Shown here: positions 1 through 6,765 of the stretch, in pieces | How positions within the stretch are numbered: position 1 is the first letter of the stretch | How the letters are laid out: every line of letters starts with the position of its first letter | NCBI GenBank assembly: GCA_038237625.1 | Contig: JBBRYM010000001.1 | Coordinates: forward strand, 1-64,000 | Direction of reading: 5' to 3' | Source of the DNA: JAWVFM01 sp038237625 | GTDB lineage: Bacteria > Actinomycetota > Thermoleophilia > Solirubrobacterales > 70-9 | DNA: 64,000 nt | The notes under the pieces: model-generated | Told to the model about the DNA's origin: nothing | What the model saw: the letters and a program-made list of their open reading frames with translations, nothing else | Database searches by the model: none | Position numbers and translations under genes: made by a program

Positions 1-62
1 ATGGGGGTTAGGCGCGTGCGCGGGGGCGCCTGGAAGCGAGCTGGGCGCGCTCGACGCGCGAA

Positions 63-84
63 GCCCGTACCAGAAGGTACGGGC
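63..84. other. Perfect 9-bp stem-loop
   Basis: GCCCGTACC (63-71) pairs with GGTACGGGC (76-84) around an AGAA tetraloop. No T-run follows, so a Rho-independent terminator is only one option. It could also be a processing or structural element of an RNA that starts outside the window. Confidence 0.5.
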
Positions 85-214
85 GAGTCGCGGAGAGCCC
101 GATCCAGCGACGCTGCCCAGGCGTCATCCGCGTGCGTGGATAACCCACATCAGGCCTCTAGGCCCGCCTTTCGGCGCATTCGGCGCGCAACACGACCTAA
201 AGGGGGCCTGACCC

Positions 215-240
215 GTTTAAGGTTGGGGCAGGGCGGTAGA
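215..240 (+). promoter_or_regulatory. Possible stress-sigma promoter
   Basis: GTTT (215-218) is separated by 16 bases from GGTAGA (235-240). This loosely resembles the GTTT / GGGTAT arrangement of actinobacterial SigB/SigF-type promoters and lies about 55 bp before the first gene. The match at the -10 element is imperfect, so this is a weak call. Confidence 0.25.
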
Positions 241-296
241 TGCAAGTGCCGTAACCGCGGCAGGAGACGACCGCGGCAGGTTGAAGCCCGGCCAAG

Positions 297-647
297 ATGG
301 AGACGCACGCCAAGCGCACCCTCGTGAAGTCCGCGCCGGAGCTCTGGGAGCTCGCGGACGACGTCTCTCGAATGGAGGCCTGGATGGCGGGGCTCGTGGG
401 ATCGCGCGACCCCGTCGACGTGGAGGTCACCGATCGCGATCCGCAGCGGATTCTCGCCTGGCGCGCGAATGGATCGAGCGGCCGGCGCGGCCGGATCGCC
501 ATCGAGCTTGCCGAGCGCGGATTCGGAACGGCGGTCCGCATCACCGCCCAACACGCGACAAGCGATCCGGCAAGCGCCGGCGCTGCCCTGGAGCAGCTTC
601 TCGATGAGCTGGGATCCCCCGAGCGCCGGCCCTTCTCCCGCGGCTGA
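297..647 (+). CDS. SRPBCC-like small protein
   Basis: This 116-residue protein has the start and pattern of the SRPBCC (START/polyketide cyclase) fold. An N-terminal strand with a VKSAPELWEL motif is followed by an ExxAWxxGLVG region, alternating strands, and a C-terminal helix (GAALEQLLDELG) that would close a hydrophobic cavity. Ligand and function are unknown. Its 3' end overlaps the next gene by 44 bp in another frame, which suggests co-expression. The fold is inferred from pattern alone. Confidence 0.6.
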   Translation: METHAKRTLVKSAPELWELADDVSRMEAWMAGLVGSRDPVDVEVTDRDPQRILAWRANGSSGRRGRIAIELAERGFGTAVRITAQHATSDPASAGAALEQLLDELGSPERRPFSRG

Positions 648-1239
648 GCCCGCACCCAGCGGCGAGCCCGAGCTCGGACTCGCCTCGATCGTGCGGTCGC
701 GCGGGATCGCGCTCATGGAGGCGCTGGAGCGCCACGTCCCGGGCGCACGCGAGCACGCCGAAGCCACGGGCTCATACGCGTTTGCCACGGGGGCCAAGCT
801 GGGACTGGACCGCCGCCGCGCGGAAACCCTGCGGGAGGCGGCCAAGCTTCACGACATCGGCCTCGTCTACGTCGGCAAGGACACGCTGGTGAAGTCGCCG
901 AACGAGCTCGACGAGGACGAGTGCGGTGCGCTGGCGCTGCACCCAAAGACCGGCGCCCAGCTGGCTCGCGGCGCCGGCATCCCGGAGGACGTGTGCGAAT
1001 GGCTGCGCCGCTGGTCCGAGCGCTTCGACGGGTCGGGCCCGGGCGGACTTGCCGGCACCGACATTCCACTCGAGTCGCGAATCATCCACGCAGCGTGCCG
1101 CTGCGACGCCGCCTTGACAAGACCAGGCCGCGAGGGCGGCGCCGCCGAGCTGCTGCGAGGCCTCGCCGGCAGCGTCCTCGACCCCGACGCGGCCGAGGCA
1201 CTCGCCGCGATCCTCGATCGAGCGGAAGCCAACCTGTAG
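604..1239 (+). CDS. Degenerate HD-GYP domain protein
   Basis: This 211-residue protein aligns with HD-GYP cyclic-di-GMP phosphodiesterases: KLHDIGLVYVGKDTLVKSP near residues 80-100, then LHPKTGAQL, then a FDGSGPGG segment and IPLESRIIHAACRCDAAL. The family's metal-binding HHE before the DGSGYP motif is replaced by RRWSE, and GYP reads GPG, so catalytic activity is doubtful and a binding or signalling role is possible. The ATG at 604 was chosen because homology begins soon after it, although the frame is open further upstream. It overlaps the SRPBCC gene. Confidence 0.7.
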   Translation: MSWDPPSAGPSPAAEPAPSGEPELGLASIVRSRGIALMEALERHVPGAREHAEATGSYAFATGAKLGLDRRRAETLREAAKLHDIGLVYVGKDTLVKSPNELDEDECGALALHPKTGAQLARGAGIPEDVCEWLRRWSERFDGSGPGGLAGTDIPLESRIIHAACRCDAALTRPGREGGAAELLRGLAGSVLDPDAAEALAAILDRAEANL

Positions 1240-1278
1240 CTTCGTCCCGCGCCCGGTTCTCCGGGCTTGGCAACGACG

Positions 1279-2031
1279 ATGTGGAACGACCAGACAGTCT
1301 CAGTGGTCCTGATGACCTACGCCGAGCGCGACTCGATCCGCACCGTGATCGACGGGTTCTTCGAGACGGGCTACGTCGACGAGGTACTGGTCATCGACAA
1401 CAACGCCCAGGAGGGCACGCGCGAAGAGGTCGCCAGGACCCGCGCCCGAATCGTCGTCGAGCCCGAGCAGGGTTACGGGAATGCCACGCGCCGGGGCCTG
1501 GCGGAAGCCACCGGCGATCTGATCGTCCTCGCCGAGCCCGACGGGACCTTCCTTCCGGAGGACCTGGTCAAGCTCCTCGCCTACAGCGGCGAGTGCGACG
1601 CCGTCCTCGGCACGCGCACCACCCGTGAGCTGATCTGGCAGGGCGCGAACATGGGGTTCTTCCTCAAGTGGGGCAACTGGGCCGTCGCGAAGCTGATCGA
1701 GTTCCTCTTCAACACGAGCCACCTCAGCGACGTCGGCTGCACCTACCGGCTCTTCGACCGCTCCCTGGCCGCTCACCTCGTCGAGCAAATGAAAGTCGGC
1801 GACAGCCACGCCGGCCCGGAGATGCTCCTGCTGACGATCGCTTCCGGTGCACGGTTTGTCGAGATCCCTGTGAACTATTTGCCACGCGTCGGGAAATCCT
1901 CGGTTACGGGACACCCGCTCAAGGCACTCATTCTCGCCGTCCGCATCGTCGCCCTGATCGTCAGGTTCCGGATCGGCACCCCGCGGACGCTTCCTCGCCC
2001 CGAGCCGTTCGCCCAAGAAGAGTTGCGATGA
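1279..2031 (+). CDS. Family 2 glycosyltransferase
   Basis: A 250-residue GT-A enzyme resembling dolichyl/polyprenyl-phosphate sugar transferases. The nucleotide-binding start (VSVVLMTYAERDSI) and VLVIDNNAQEGT are followed by EQGYGNATRRGL and an AEPDGTF motif carrying the DxD-like acid. C-terminal residues around GKSSVTGHPLKALILAVRIV look membrane-associated. A TTG at 1267 could add four residues, but ATG 1279 directly precedes the conserved core. The stop overlaps the next gene's ATG in an ATGA, so the two are probably translationally coupled. It likely loads a sugar onto a lipid carrier for surface glycans. Confidence 0.85.
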   Translation: MWNDQTVSVVLMTYAERDSIRTVIDGFFETGYVDEVLVIDNNAQEGTREEVARTRARIVVEPEQGYGNATRRGLAEATGDLIVLAEPDGTFLPEDLVKLLAYSGECDAVLGTRTTRELIWQGANMGFFLKWGNWAVAKLIEFLFNTSHLSDVGCTYRLFDRSLAAHLVEQMKVGDSHAGPEMLLLTIASGARFVEIPVNYLPRVGKSSVTGHPLKALILAVRIVALIVRFRIGTPRTLPRPEPFAQEELR

Positions 2032-2753
2032 GCGACCTCCGGTCCTCGGACGCCCGCAACTTCGACGAGATCGCCCTTTCCTACGACCAGAGCCTGCCGG
2101 CCCATGTCGTCGAGCATTACCTGCGAAAGCGCGTCGAGTTCATCGCCAGGCGCTGCCCTCCGGGCCGAATTCTCGACGTCGGCTGCGGAACCGGGGCGCT
2201 GGCCGAGCGTCTCGCGCGGCAGGGCTACGAGGTCACCGGCCTCGACGCCTCCTCGGGGATGCTCGAAGTACTGAGCCGGCGGCGAGGAGAAATCGCCTCG
2301 GTGCTCGGATCGGCAACGGCGATGCCGTTTTTCGACGGCGAGTTCGACGCCGCCATCACGGTCGCGACCCTCCACCACATCGCCGGCCCCGGCGACGTGC
2401 GGCTCGCGCTCGGCGAGATGGTGAGGGTGGTCCGGGCGGATGGGCTCGTGATCGTGTGGGACCACAACCCCCGCAACCCCTACTGGCCGCACGTCATGCG
2501 ACGCGTGCCGCAGGACACAGGCACAGAACGGCTGATCGGGCGGGATGAGATCGTGGACGCGCTGAAGGCGGCCGGCGCCACGATCGTCTCGGCCGGGGAG
2601 CTTGGGCTGGTCCCGGACTTCACGCCCCCCTGGGCGCTCGGCCTGGCCCGAACCGCCGAGCGAGTCGCCGAGCGGACCCCGCTCGCGAAGCGGCTCTGCG
2701 CCCACAACGTGGTCGTGGCTAGGGCTCCAGGATCGAGACCCGCAGGTAGTTGA
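2028..2753 (+). CDS. Class I SAM-dependent methyltransferase
   Basis: A 241-residue Rossmann methyltransferase. Motif I is ILDVGCGTGALAERLA, followed by VTGLDASSGML, AMPFFDGEFDAAI and a conserved ATLHHIAGP. The start overlaps the preceding glycosyltransferase stop (ATGA). The context suggests methylation of a glycan or lipid intermediate, but the substrate is unknown. The last 14 codons and the stop lie within the first copy of a 59-bp tandem duplication. Confidence 0.85.
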   Translation: MSDLRSSDARNFDEIALSYDQSLPAHVVEHYLRKRVEFIARRCPPGRILDVGCGTGALAERLARQGYEVTGLDASSGMLEVLSRRRGEIASVLGSATAMPFFDGEFDAAITVATLHHIAGPGDVRLALGEMVRVVRADGLVIVWDHNPRNPYWPHVMRRVPQDTGTERLIGRDEIVDALKAAGATIVSAGELGLVPDFTPPWALGLARTAERVAERTPLAKRLCAHNVVVARAPGSRPAGS

Positions 2754-2829
2754 CGCCCGCGAGGTCGTGGGTCGTGGCTAGGGCTCCAGGATCGAGACCC
2801 GCAGGTAGTTGACGCCCGCGAGGTCGTGG
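2712..2829. repeat. 59-bp perfect tandem duplication at a convergent gene junction
   Basis: Bases 2712-2770 and 2771-2829 are identical, with four more matching bases beyond the second copy. Copy 1 holds the stop of the plus-strand methyltransferase (2751-2753). Copy 2 holds the stop of the minus-strand glycosyltransferase (2778-2780). Both stop signals exist in each copy, so the duplication turns an ancestral 3' overlap of about 35 bp into two separated gene ends. Confidence 0.97.
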
Positions 2830-4289
2830 GTCGCGGCCAGTCGGTAAGCCGGCGGGAGGCCTTTCAGGACCTCGCGGACGACGAGGTTGGGCAGCGGCGA
2901 GAGGCGCTCGACCACGGCAACCGCCCTGCCGTGTGCGGCGGCCGTGGCCCGTTGGACCTGTCTCTCCTGGTCCGGAATCGCGTCGAAGGGCGTGAACGGG
3001 TGATCGACTTCCGTGGGCATGCCGAGCCGGTATTCGCGGTAGGCCCGCGGCAGGTAGGAGTCGAGGCCGGTCAGCGGCACGGGCGTGAGAGTGCTGGCGT
3101 CAATCACCACGTCCCCGGGAAGCACTGCGTCCTCGACGAGCCGCGCGGCGGCGGGATAGTCGGGCCGGGCAAACTTCGCCGAGGTGGCCCGGGCGGCGCC
3201 CCACCCGTAGCCGCCGAAGACGAGGACGGCCGCCGCCAGCGCTGCGAGCCCGGGCGCGGAGGCCACGAGCCCTCCGATGGCCAGGGCCAGGCCGGGCCAG
3301 GCGGAGTTGAGGTTGCGGGCGCCGTAGACGTTGACTGAGAGAAGGCTGTAGACCAGCTCGCCAACGGGGGTCGCCAGCACGAGCAGGACCACAAGGCCCA
3401 CTTCGCCTCGAAGCATCACGGGAATTCGCGTGAGTCGCAGCCGCCGCAGCGCCGCGACGATGCCGATCGCAACGCCGGCCCCTATGCCCACGGCCGGGAG
3501 GACCTGTGGCAGGGAGTGGACGCTGACGTAGGGAAAGCCGACCGCCCAGGTTTCGGTCTGAACCCGCAGCGTTCCTGGGTCGATCGGGCTGAGGACCGAG
3601 AGGATCTTGGTCGTCGGGGAGCTCTGGTCATCGAGGTACCCCGGTAGCCAGGGTACGAATAGGAGCGCGGCACCGGCGTTGGCCAACAGGACTTCGCGCC
3701 GGAGGCCGGGGTATGCACAGAGCGCCCAGAGCGCCTGCGCCGCGAGTGGAAAGGCAGCGGTGTAGTGGCTGTACATAGCCGCGGCCGACGCGACCGCGTA
3801 GGCGATCCACCACCCCCGTCCACGGCCTTCGAGCGCGTAGAGGAGCGAGAGCGTCGAGCCGAGAAGAAAGGCGATCATCAGCGAGTACGCCCTTGCCTCC
3901 GTGGAGTAATAGATCATGAACGGGCTCAGCGCCAGGAGGGCGGCTGCGGCAACTCCGGCGGCCCGGCCGAGGAGCCTGGACCCCACCAGGTAAAGCAGCG
4001 GGATCGAGGCAGTGCCCGCCACGAGGGACGGCAGCCGCAGCCACTCCGGGTTAGAGCCCAGCTTGGACGAGGCCCAAGCGAGCACGAAATAGAGCGGCGG
4101 AGTGATCTCGTCCGTGCTGCGCACGGCGCTCAGGACATTGCCGAGGCCGTGGCCCGAGACGATCCAGGCAGTTGAGAGCTCGTCGCCGTAGAGGCCCTGC
4201 CCGAAGTTCGAGAGCCTCAGCGCGAAGCCGAGGAGGCTCACCCCGAGAACCGCGGCGGCCGCAGGCGAGAGACGGGCACCCCGGTTCAC
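2778..4289 (-). CDS. GT39/ArnT-like membrane glycosyltransferase
   Basis: A 503-residue polytopic protein of the GT-C class. An N-terminal loop with YGDELSTAW and DEITPPLYFVLAW carries the acidic residues typical of PMT/ArnT enzymes, and EARAYSLMIAF follows after the next helices. About ten hydrophobic segments are followed by a soluble C-terminal domain from about residue 370. It probably transfers a sugar from a polyprenyl-phosphate donor on the outer face of the membrane. GTG 4289 was chosen because the hydrophobic N-terminus follows and a divergent gene starts at 4332. The C-terminal codons lie in the second copy of the 59-bp duplication. Confidence 0.8.
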   Translation of the reverse strand: MNRGARLSPAAAAVLGVSLLGFALRLSNFGQGLYGDELSTAWIVSGHGLGNVLSAVRSTDEITPPLYFVLAWASSKLGSNPEWLRLPSLVAGTASIPLLYLVGSRLLGRAAGVAAAALLALSPFMIYYSTEARAYSLMIAFLLGSTLSLLYALEGRGRGWWIAYAVASAAAMYSHYTAAFPLAAQALWALCAYPGLRREVLLANAGAALLFVPWLPGYLDDQSSPTTKILSVLSPIDPGTLRVQTETWAVGFPYVSVHSLPQVLPAVGIGAGVAIGIVAALRRLRLTRIPVMLRGEVGLVVLLVLATPVGELVYSLLSVNVYGARNLNSAWPGLALAIGGLVASAPGLAALAAAVLVFGGYGWGAARATSAKFARPDYPAAARLVEDAVLPGDVVIDASTLTPVPLTGLDSYLPRAYREYRLGMPTEVDHPFTPFDAIPDQERQVQRATAAAHGRAVAVVERLSPLPNLVVREVLKGLPPAYRLAATHDLAGVNYLRVSILEP

Positions 4290-4331
4290 GCCCCTAGAAT
4301 CGCATGGCCGTGCCACGGATCGCCGACGCAA

Positions 4332-5081
4332 GTGTCTGAGCGCGCGGGCGCAACGGTGATCGTGGTGATGCCCGCGCGCCAGGCGGCGCGGACCCTCGAG
4401 CGCACGGTCAACTCGATTCCCAGGGACTGGGTCGACGAGATCATCCTCGTCGACGACTCGTCCACCGACACCACCGTCGAGCTCGCCCGCCGGCTGCCGG
4501 TGACCCTGATCTGGCATCCGCACCAGGTGGGGTATGGCGGCAACCAGAAGACCTGTTACCTGGAGGCGCTCCAGCGCGGCGCCGAGGTGGTGGTGATGCT
4601 GCATCCCGATGGTCAGTACGAGCCGGAGCTGATCCCCAAGCTGGTGCAGCCGATCCTCGATGGCAGGGCCGACCTGGTCTTGGGCTCGCGCTTGGCGGAG
4701 ACGGGTCAGGCGATCCGGGACGGCATGCCCCGCTGGAAGTTCGTCGCCAACCGGTTCCTCACGCGCACCGAGAACGCGATCATGGGCACAGAGCTCTCCG
4801 AGCTGCATTCGGGCTACCGGGCCTATTCCCGCCGGCTCCTGCTGACGGTTCCCTTTCTGCGTAACTCGTCGGATTTCGTCTTCGACTCGGAGCTCCTCTT
4901 CCAGGCGGTCAGTTTCGGGCTCACGATCGACGAGGTCCCGGCGCGCTGCCGCTACTTCAACGACGCGTCCTCCGTCAGCTTCAGGACTGGGGTTGTCTAC
5001 GGCTTCAAGACGCTGTGGACGGGCGTGCGCTTCAAGCTTCACCGTGCCGGTCTCGTGAGATCCGCCCGGTTCATGCCTTGA
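4332..5081 (+). CDS. Family 2 glycosyltransferase (DPM1-like)
   Basis: A 249-residue GT-A enzyme. The GTG start is followed by TVIVVMPARQAARTLERTV, ILVDDSSTDTTVELA, HQVGYGGNQKTCYLEAL and LHPDGQYEPELIP (donor/metal site), then a conserved DFVFDSELLFQA block near residue 185. These features are typical of polyprenol-phosphate hexose synthases. It is divergent from the GT39 gene, with about 40 bp between starts, and could supply that enzyme's lipid-linked donor. Its stop overlaps the next gene's TTG. Confidence 0.85.
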   Translation: MSERAGATVIVVMPARQAARTLERTVNSIPRDWVDEIILVDDSSTDTTVELARRLPVTLIWHPHQVGYGGNQKTCYLEALQRGAEVVVMLHPDGQYEPELIPKLVQPILDGRADLVLGSRLAETGQAIRDGMPRWKFVANRFLTRTENAIMGTELSELHSGYRAYSRRLLLTVPFLRNSSDFVFDSELLFQAVSFGLTIDEVPARCRYFNDASSVSFRTGVVYGFKTLWTGVRFKLHRAGLVRSARFMP

Positions 5082-5842
5082 AGGTCAGCGGCGAGCGCGT
5101 CTCGACACCCAGCGGCGGCTTCAACCCGACATGGCAGCGCCATGTCGCTGCCTATTCGCTCACCGCGGAATCGCTGCCCCGGGGCTCGGTGCTCGACGTC
5201 GGCTGCGGCGTCGGGCATAGCTTCAGGATGCTGGCGCCGCGACGCACGGTCGGAGTGGACACGGACCCGGCCGCGCTCGCAGGGCAGGAGAGGGAAACGG
5301 TTGTGGCCGACATGCGCAGGCTGCCGTTCGACCAGTCGAGCTTCGACGCGGCGGTGGCGGTGCACTCGATCGAGCACGTCCCGGACCCCGGCCGGGCCCT
5401 GGCTGAGGTCGCTCGCGTCGTCCGCCCCGGCGGGGTGGCCGTCTTCGTAACGCCGAACCGGCTGACGTTCGGCCAACCGGACGAGATCATCGATCCCTAC
5501 CACCACGTGGAGCTCGACGCCTCCGAGCTCGGGGCGCTCTGTGAAGGCGCCTTCGCGCGGGTCGAGCTGGCCGGCATCTTCGGCTCGCTGCGCTATTTGG
5601 AGATCTTCGATGAAGAGCGGCACAAGCTCGACCGGCTGTTGCGGCTGGATCCACTCAGGTTGCGCAGGGCCGTGCCCCGGCAGGCTCGCCAACGCCTTTA
5701 CGACCTGCTGTTGAGCCGAAACCGCGCCGCGCCCGACGCTCGCGCAGAGGCGATCGAGGCAGACGACTTCGAGCTTCGACGCACCGGACTCGAAGACTGC
5801 CTCGACGTCGTCGCCATCTGCACCGTGGGGGATGCAAGCTGA
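5078..5842 (+). CDS. SAM-dependent methyltransferase
   Basis: A 254-residue class I methyltransferase with VLDVGCGVGHSFRML (motif I), VGVDTDPAAL, LPFDQSSFDAAVAVHSIEHVPDP and RPGGVAVFVTPN. TTG 5078 overlaps the previous stop (TTGA) and is the best coupled start. The C-terminal 60 residues are basic, arginine-rich and helical. The substrate is unknown; the neighbourhood suggests surface glycan modification. Confidence 0.8.
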   Translation: MKVSGERVSTPSGGFNPTWQRHVAAYSLTAESLPRGSVLDVGCGVGHSFRMLAPRRTVGVDTDPAALAGQERETVVADMRRLPFDQSSFDAAVAVHSIEHVPDPGRALAEVARVVRPGGVAVFVTPNRLTFGQPDEIIDPYHHVELDASELGALCEGAFARVELAGIFGSLRYLEIFDEERHKLDRLLRLDPLRLRRAVPRQARQRLYDLLLSRNRAAPDARAEAIEADDFELRRTGLEDCLDVVAICTVGDAS

Positions 5843-6765
5843 CCGACCCCCGCTGGAGAGATCCGGGGCATTGCCACTGGTGCCGTGCTCCGCTTGGCGC
5901 GGGTTCCGTACGGCTTGCCGGGAGAACGGTGTGCGAGTCCTGCGGCACGGCGACAACCGACCCTTTCCCTTCGCCCGCCGAGCTCGAGCGCGCCTACGGA
6001 GACTGGTACCGCCCGGCCGGCGACCGCCGCTTCGCGGGATTCGGCGATCGGGTTCTCGCCCGAACCCGTGCCGCGCTGGCTGCGCGCGTGGATGCGCAGG
6101 CCCCACCGGGGCCGGTCCTCGACGTCGGGGCCGGATCCGGCTGGCTCGTCGACGCACTGGCACGCCGCGGGCGAAGTGTGACGGGCCTGGAACGCTCGGG
6201 GCACCGGCCGGACTTGGCGGACGCCGCGATCACCGACCTCGACGGCGATTGGGCCGCCGTCGTCTTCTGGCACTCGCTGGAGCACGTCGCCGACGCGGGC
6301 GACGCCGTTGCCGCGGCCGCGAGGCTGCTGCGAAGCGACGGCGTTTTGGTGGTGGCCGTGCCCGACAACTCGAGCCTTCAGGCGCGAGTCTTCGGCGACG
6401 GCTGGCTGCACCTGGACCTTCCACGCCACCTCGTCCATCTCACTCGCGCGGCCGTTCTCACCCGCCTCGAGACCCTGGGGTTGAGCGTGCAGCGAACTTC
6501 GGGCATCCGCGGTGGCCAGGTGGTCATCGGCTGGCTGGACGGAATGGTGGGACGGCTTCCAGGTGAACTGGACCTCTACGCCTCGCTGCGACGTGACTCG
6601 GCCCGGGCCGGCCGCGTGAGCCGCACTCGGAGGCTTGGGGCTATTGCGGCGGGAATCGCCCTCTACCCGATTGCCCTCGTTTGCGCGGCGGTGGAGGTAG
6701 CCGCCCGGCGCTCGGGCACGCTTTACGTGGAGGCGCGCAAGGGGCCGAGCTCCAGCACCGCGTAA
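5839..6765 (+). CDS. Zinc-ribbon methyltransferase with probable CTG start
   Basis: The usual-codon start (GTG 5929) would give a 278-residue methyltransferase whose first residues already hold a CESCG half-motif. The frame stays open upstream to CTG 5839, which overlaps the previous stop as CTGA and has a GGGGGA sequence just before it. That adds 30 residues containing CHWC, completing a CxxC...CxxC zinc ribbon seen in many sugar methyltransferases. No ATG, GTG or TTG lies between. Downstream are VLDVGAGSGWLVDAL, FWHSLEHVADAG and DLPRHLVHLT. The 3' end overlaps the convergent gene by 43 bp. Confidence 0.75.
   Translation: MTDPRWRDPGHCHWCRAPLGAGSVRLAGRTVCESCGTATTDPFPSPAELERAYGDWYRPAGDRRFAGFGDRVLARTRAALAARVDAQAPPGPVLDVGAGSGWLVDALARRGRSVTGLERSGHRPDLADAAITDLDGDWAAVVFWHSLEHVADAGDAVAAAARLLRSDGVLVVAVPDNSSLQARVFGDGWLHLDLPRHLVHLTRAAVLTRLETLGLSVQRTSGIRGGQVVIGWLDGMVGRLPGELDLYASLRRDSARAGRVSRTRRLGAIAAGIALYPIALVCAAVEVAARRSGTLYVEARKGPSSSTA

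Larger units (their letters stand above)
1..296. other. Leading region without a supported gene
   Basis: No reading frame here resembles a protein family, and the frame open from base 1 has the arginine- and proline-rich composition of a GC-rich shadow. The stretch contains a perfect stem-loop at 63-84 and a possible promoter at 215-240 ahead of the first gene. I could not match it to tmRNA, RNase P RNA or SRP RNA motifs. Confidence 0.5.

Noticed and set aside
1..296. A structured RNA (tmRNA, RNase P, SRP) in the leading region because of the 9-bp stem-loop.
   Set aside because: None of the conserved motifs of those RNAs could be found; only the stem-loop is supported.
2712..2829. Direct repeats considered as a CRISPR fragment.
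   Set aside because: There are only two copies, with no spacer between them, and they encode the ends of two genes.
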